From assembly GCF_018130465.1 (NCBI RefSeq), contig NZ_JAFCKJ010000003.1, positions 62,001 through 126,000 on the forward strand: 64,000 nt of DNA, read 5' to 3'. This DNA comes from Bradyrhizobium canariense (GTDB lineage: Bacteria > Pseudomonadota > Alphaproteobacteria > Rhizobiales > Xanthobacteraceae). How positions within the stretch are numbered: position 1 is the stretch's first letter; every line of letters starts with the position of its first letter. This document shows, in pieces, positions 60,095 through 64,000 of this stretch. The notes below the pieces were generated by a model. It made no database searches and had not been told where the DNA came from. It worked only from the letters and a program-made list of their open reading frames with translations. Position numbers and translations under genes: made by a program.

Positions 60095-60952
60095 ATGTCC
60101 AAAACCATTGCGATCCTCGCGCCCGGTGCCATGGGCAGTGCGGTGGCCCGCCGCCTCAGCGAGCACGGTGCGCGTGTGCTGACGTCGTTGAAAGGGCGGA
60201 GCGAGGCGACGCGCAAACGCGCGGCGGACGCCGGCATGGTCGGTGCCGAGGATGACGCGATCGCAGACGCCGACATCATCCTCTCCATCGTGCCACCGGG
60301 CGAGGCCGTCGCACTTGCTGAACGTCTGGCGGCGTTGATCGTCCGGCGCGAGAAGAAGCCGGTCGTGGTCGACTGCAACGCCGTCAATGTCGATACCGTG
60401 TTGCGGATCGAGGAGATCATCGGCTCGGCGCAGGCGCCGTTCGTGGACGGCGGCATCATCGGTTTCCCGCCGCAGCCCGGCGGCAAGAGCCCGGCGTTCT
60501 ATGTGTCCGGCGAGCACGCCAAGGACGTCGCGGTGCTCGGGGATTTCGGCCTCGATTTGCGGATCGTCGAGGGGCCGGTCGGCGCGGCCTCGGCGCTCAA
60601 GATGTCCTACGCCGGCATCGTCAAGGGCCTTGCCGGCATCGGTTCGGCCATGGTGATCGCGGCGACGAAGGCAGGCGCGGCGGATGCGCTCCGCGACGAG
60701 CTCGCGCTGAGCCAGCCGGCCGTTCTGGCCCGGCTCGAAGTCGCGCTGCCGGACATGATCCCGAAGGCCTATCGCTGGGTCGCGGAGATGCGGGAGATTT
60801 CCGGCTTCCTCGGGCCCGATCATCCGGCCAGCCAGATTTACGAGGGCTTTGCGCGCTGGTTCGAGCATCTCGCGGAAGATGCGAAAGGCGAGGCGGTGGA
60901 CGCAGATCTGATGAAGGCATTCGCCGCGCAGATCGCGCAGAAGAAGGCCTAA
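60095..60952 (+). CDS. NAD(P)-dependent dehydrogenase of the 3-hydroxyisobutyrate dehydrogenase fold
   Basis: A 285-residue protein. The Rossmann start is IAILAPGAMGSAVARRLSEHG, with FVDGGIIGFPPQPGG near residue 117 and the catalytic-type Lys in LKMSYAGIVKGLAG near 172. The helical C-terminal domain resembles the DUF1932-type end found with such dehydrogenases (ALPDMIPKAYRWVAEM). The substrate is a beta-hydroxy acid or similar, not defined. The ATG at 60095 gives the family start. Its stop overlaps the convergent P-loop gene by four bases. Confidence 0.85.
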   Translation: MSKTIAILAPGAMGSAVARRLSEHGARVLTSLKGRSEATRKRAADAGMVGAEDDAIADADIILSIVPPGEAVALAERLAALIVRREKKPVVVDCNAVNVDTVLRIEEIIGSAQAPFVDGGIIGFPPQPGGKSPAFYVSGEHAKDVAVLGDFGLDLRIVEGPVGAASALKMSYAGIVKGLAGIGSAMVIAATKAGAADALRDELALSQPAVLARLEVALPDMIPKAYRWVAEMREISGFLGPDHPASQIYEGFARWFEHLAEDAKGEAVDADLMKAFAAQIAQKKA

Positions 60953-61473
60953 TCGTCCGAACCTGCGGAAACAGAATCCAGAAAACCCTGGATGTCGCGG
61001 TCGCGTCTCAAGCGCACGACCGGGACATCAGGGCCATATTGCAGGCGTTCGGCCTCGATGACAGGCGCGCGCTCGGTGTCGTAACGCCACGCCTCCTTCA
61101 TCAGTTTCCAGTCGAACTGTTCCGGACATCCCTCAGGCAGGTCGGGCCGCGACCTGTCGCGATCGAAGGCCGAGCGCCAGAGAATGCGCCACTGGCAGAG
61201 CCAGCGCGGGCGGTCGATGGCGACGAGAATATCGGCGCGCGCGAGCGTGAGATCGAAGACAAGTCCCGAGAAGCTGCCGTCGACGATCCATTCGTCGCCC
61301 GCGATCGCTTCAGTGACGCGCGTTCGAAAGCTCGGCTTGTCGGATGGCTGCCAGCCTGGCCGCCAGTACAGCACGTCGAGATGTACCACGGGCAATCCGA
61401 GCTTTCGCCCGAGATTCCGGGAGAGGCTCGTCTTTCCGCTTCCCTGGGAGCCAACGACGATGATCCGGCGCAT
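60949..61473 (-). CDS. P-loop NTPase of the adenylate-kinase / FlaR type
   Basis: A 174-residue small kinase-like protein. Walker A GSQGSGKTS at 8-16, then HLDVLYWRPGW near 31-41 and WIVDGSF near 63-69, the pattern of 'topology modulation' FlaR proteins and related nucleotide kinases. Arg pairs near 89-90 and 117-130 could form the lid. It should phosphorylate a small molecule; which is unknown. It is divergent from the ketopantoate reductase-like gene, with a repeat between. Confidence 0.8.
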   Translation of the reverse strand: MRRIIVVGSQGSGKTSLSRNLGRKLGLPVVHLDVLYWRPGWQPSDKPSFRTRVTEAIAGDEWIVDGSFSGLVFDLTLARADILVAIDRPRWLCQWRILWRSAFDRDRSRPDLPEGCPEQFDWKLMKEAWRYDTERAPVIEAERLQYGPDVPVVRLRRDRDIQGFLDSVSAGSDD

Positions 61474-61533
61474 GGTCGGAAGGTTTTCATAAAGTCAGCC
61501 GCGGCGAAAGGGCACTCTTCTGAGCCGATCTAT

Positions 61534-61625
61534 CCTCCTCGTCATTGCGAGCGTAGCGAAGCAATCTAGTCTATCTCTGCGGAAAGACTCTGGATTGCTT
61601 CGCTACGCTCGCAATGACGAGGAGG
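61534..61625. repeat. Palindromic repeat, copy 2 (33-bp perfect arms)
   Basis: Positions 61534-61566 and 61593-61625 are exact inverted copies (33 bases each, including GCGTAGCGAAGCAATC), around a 26-base loop. The inner arm sequence is shared with the element at 35777-35855. It is a dispersed hairpin element between divergent genes. Confidence 0.85.
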
Positions 61626-61688
61626 AGACGTCGCGAGGTCGATCTGTTACTCTTTTTGCGGAAGCAGACGCATGCAATGGGAGTTCGA

Positions 61689-62618
61689 ATGAGAGTGCTG
61701 GTGATCGGCGCGGGCGCGCTCGGAGGCTATTACGGAGCTTGCCTGGTCCGAGCGGGCGGCGACGTGACCTTTCTGGTGCGGCCTGGGCGGGCGGAGCAAT
61801 TGCGGCGGGATGGATTGAGGATCGTGAGCCCACACGGCGACTTTGCCGTGCGGCCGAAGATCATGCTGGCAGACGATCTCAAGGAGACGTTCGACGTCGT
61901 GCTCGTCGGGGTGAAATCCTACTCGCTCGACGATGCGATGGCCCAGTTTGCCCCGGCCGTCGGCGCTAGCACGATGATTTTGCCGATCCTCAACGGGTTG
62001 AAACATATCGACGCCCTGACTGCGCGGTTCGGCGCCGCGCAGGTCCTCGGCGGGCTCGCGAACGTCAGTGCCGGGCTCGACGCGGATGGTCGTGTGGTTC
62101 AGTTCATGGCCAATCAGACGATTGTCTTCGGCGAGACCAAGGGGCCGTTGAGCGAGCGTGTGCTCGCGCTGGAGAAACTGCTCAATGTCCCCGGCATCGA
62201 CGTGCGCGCCAGCGAGGCGATCATGCAGGACATGTGGGAGAAATTCGTCCAGCTCAGCACGCTGGCCGGCATCACCTGCCTGATGCGCGCGAGCATCGGC
62301 GACATCCTGGCCGTGCCGAACGGCGAACAATCGATCTTCCGCCTGTTCGCGGAATGCTGCGCCGTTGCGACGGCCTCGGGTTTTGAGCCGCGAGCGCCGT
62401 TCATCGAATTCGACCGAAAGCTGTTCACAACCCGGGACTCCCCGCTCAAGGCCTCGATGCTGCGCGATATCGAGCGCGGCTCGGTCACCGAGGCCGAGCA
62501 CATCCTCGGCGATATGGCCAATCGTGCCCGTACGCTGGGCATCGACACGCCGCTGCTGGATCTGGCTCGCGCGCATGTGGCGGCCTATGAGGTTGGGCGA
62601 CAGAGAGCGGCCAGCTAA
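61689..62618 (+). CDS. 2-dehydropantoate 2-reductase family protein
   Basis: A 309-residue NADPH-dependent reductase of the PanE/ApbA family. It begins MRVLVIGAGALGGYYGACLV (NADPH site), then has VKSYSLDDAMAQFAP and NGLKHID, and the C-terminal helical domain with WEKFVQLSTLAGITC near residue 205, whose Lys is catalytic in ketopantoate reductases. Rhizobia hold several paralogues, so the true substrate may differ from ketopantoate. ATG 61689 has GGGAG five bases upstream; the open frame starts at 61614 inside the repeat. Its stop overlaps recG by four bases (convergent). Confidence 0.85.
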   Translation: MRVLVIGAGALGGYYGACLVRAGGDVTFLVRPGRAEQLRRDGLRIVSPHGDFAVRPKIMLADDLKETFDVVLVGVKSYSLDDAMAQFAPAVGASTMILPILNGLKHIDALTARFGAAQVLGGLANVSAGLDADGRVVQFMANQTIVFGETKGPLSERVLALEKLLNVPGIDVRASEAIMQDMWEKFVQLSTLAGITCLMRASIGDILAVPNGEQSIFRLFAECCAVATASGFEPRAPFIEFDRKLFTTRDSPLKASMLRDIERGSVTEAEHILGDMANRARTLGIDTPLLDLARAHVAAYEVGRQRAAS

Positions 62619-64000
62619 CCCGCCCCGATCAGCGGAATCGCCTCGTCCCGCTCGTAGAGATACAGCAGGCATCGCAGCGCCTCGCCGCGCTCGCCCTTCA
62701 GCTTGGGATCGTCCTTCAGGATGCGCAGCGCCTCGTCGCGGGCCTGCGTGATGAGCTGGCCGTGGACCTCCGAACGGGCGATGCGGTAGCCGGGCAGGCC
62801 GCTCTGGCGCACGCCGAGCACATCGCCTTCGCCGCGCAGCTTCAGGTCTTCCTCGGCGATGCGAAAGCCGTCGGTGGTCTCGCGGATCACCTTCAGCCGC
62901 GCCTTCGACATCTCGCCGAGCGGCTCGGAGTAGAGCAGCAGACAGGTCGAGGCCTCCGAGCCGCGCCCGATGCGGCCCCGCAACTGGTGCAGCTGGGCGA
63001 GGCCGAAGCGCTCGGCGTTCTCGATCACCATGATGGTGGCTGCCGGCACGTCGACGCCGACCTCGACCACGGTGGTTGCGACCAGCAGCCCGATCTCGTG
63101 GGCGGCGAACTGGCCCATCACGCGGTCTTTCTCGGTGCCCTTCATCTGGCCGTGGACGAGGCCGACGCGCTCGCCGAAATGCTTTTGCAGGCTCTCGAAA
63201 CGTTTGGTCGCATTGGTGAGGTGCTCGGTGCCCTCAGCCTCGGATTCCTCGACCAGCGGGCAGATCCAGTAAACCAGCTTGCCGGATTCGAGAGCGCGGC
63301 CGATGCTGTCCGTGACCTCGCCGAGCCGGCTCATCGATATGGTGCGGGTTTCGATCGGCTGGCGGCCGGCGGGCTTTTCGCGCAGCTCGGAGATGTCCAT
63401 GTCGCCGAAATAGGTCAGCACCAGCGTGCGCGGGATCGGCGTTGCGCTCAGCACCAGCACGTCGACGGCCTCGCCCTTTGACGTCAGCGCCAGCCGCTCG
63501 CGCACGCCAAAACGATGCTGCTCGTCGACGACGGCGAGGGCGAGGTCGTTGAAGATCACGTCGTCCTGGATCAGCGCATGGGTGCCGACGAGCAGGTCGA
63601 TCTCGCCGGCTTCGAGCTGTGCCAGCAGTTCGCGGCGCTCCTTGCCCTTTTCGCGGCCGGTGAGGATCGCGACCCGCATTCCCGCGCGCTCGGCGAGCGG
63701 CGCGATGGTCTTGATGTGCTGACGGGCCAAAATTTCGGTCGGCGCCATCAGGGCGGCCTGCTTGCCGACCTCGCTGACGGCAGCGGCGGCGAGCAGCGCG
63801 ACCACGGTCTTGCCGGAGCCGACGTCGCCCTGGAGCAGGCGCAACATGCGCACGGGTTGCGTCAGGTCATTGGCAATGGCCGCCGCGGCATCGCGCTGGG
63901 AGATCGTTAGCGCATAGGGCAGGGCATCGATGATCTTGTTGCGGAGGTGCCCGTCGCCGGCGTTGCGCACACCGGCCGGGCGGCGCAATTGCGCGCGAAT
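62615..64000 (-). CDS. recG: ATP-dependent DNA helicase RecG, C-terminal part (cut by window edge)
   Basis: About 461 residues of RecG, which regresses stalled replication forks and processes recombination branches. Helicase motif I is LLQGDVGSGKT, motif II VVDEQHRFGV (DEQH), motif III SATPIPRT and motif VI QLRGRIGRGSEAS. The C-terminal SGLPGYRIARSEVHGQLI segment is typical of RecG. The N-terminal wedge domain lies beyond base 64000. It is convergent with the reductase gene. Confidence 0.95.
   Translation of the reverse strand: MRAQLRRPAGVRNAGDGHLRNKIIDALPYALTISQRDAAAAIANDLTQPVRMLRLLQGDVGSGKTVVALLAAAAVSEVGKQAALMAPTEILARQHIKTIAPLAERAGMRVAILTGREKGKERRELLAQLEAGEIDLLVGTHALIQDDVIFNDLALAVVDEQHRFGVRERLALTSKGEAVDVLVLSATPIPRTLVLTYFGDMDISELREKPAGRQPIETRTISMSRLGEVTDSIGRALESGKLVYWICPLVEESEAEGTEHLTNATKRFESLQKHFGERVGLVHGQMKGTEKDRVMGQFAAHEIGLLVATTVVEVGVDVPAATIMVIENAERFGLAQLHQLRGRIGRGSEASTCLLLYSEPLGEMSKARLKVIRETTDGFRIAEEDLKLRGEGDVLGVRQSGLPGYRIARSEVHGQLITQARDEALRILKDDPKLKGERGEALRCLLYLYERDEAIPLIGAG

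Overview
The window looks like chromosome of a Bradyrhizobium-type alphaproteobacterium (Nitrobacteraceae). The support is the high GC, the order uvrA / ssb / gyrA / coaD / two cyclophilins / queA / asd / tgt, the paired beta-glucan loci recognisable as ndvB and ndvC, GAAC-N7-GAAC LexA boxes, and palindromic intergenic repeats of the kind common in this group. No transposase, integrase, CRISPR array or rRNA is visible. One tRNA, Lys(UUU), is present.

Layout. 1-21.4 kb is mostly core: uvrA (5' part), an outer-membrane barrel with a decayed paralogue, ssb, gyrA, a hybrid histidine kinase, kup, coaD, two cyclophilins, queA, asd behind a threonine-codon-rich leader, a TetR / patatin lipoprotein / PepSY group, tgt, cysK and a lone BrnA-like protein. 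21.4-27 kb is an amino-acid uptake and oxidation operon (amine oxidase, binding protein, two permeases, ATPase) opposed by a LysR regulator. 27-41 kb mixes a caspase-like protease, an EamA exporter, a RidA protein, a formyltransferase-like protein, acetoacetyl-CoA synthetase, a second outer-membrane barrel, an AI-2E family permease, a Nudix hydrolase and many small proteins. 41-47.7 kb is the most accessory-looking part: orphan membrane and small proteins, a ribbon-helix-helix repressor with its own operators, and a frameshifted gene, ending at tRNA-Lys. 48-53.5 kb carries the cyclic beta-(1,3)/(1,6)-glucan locus. 53.5-64 kb holds an envelope SPOR-like protein, glmU, glmS, a DUF502 protein, two dehydrogenases, a P-loop NTPase and the 3' part of recG.

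How parts work together. uvrA and ssb are separated by a barrel gene and its remnant, yet each keeps its own LexA box. queA and tgt both serve queuosine synthesis; the Tgt here lacks all four residues that bind structural zinc in E. coli Tgt. glmU and glmS supply UDP-GlcNAc. ndvB and ndvC build periplasmic glucans. The strongest regulatory signal is upstream of asd: a probably leaderless 24-codon peptide with eight Thr codons, followed by an intrinsic terminator, which reads as a ribosome-dependent attenuator.

Limits: calls rest on reading the sequence. No homology search, folding calculation or expression data was available. Several start codons are choices, explained in the entries.
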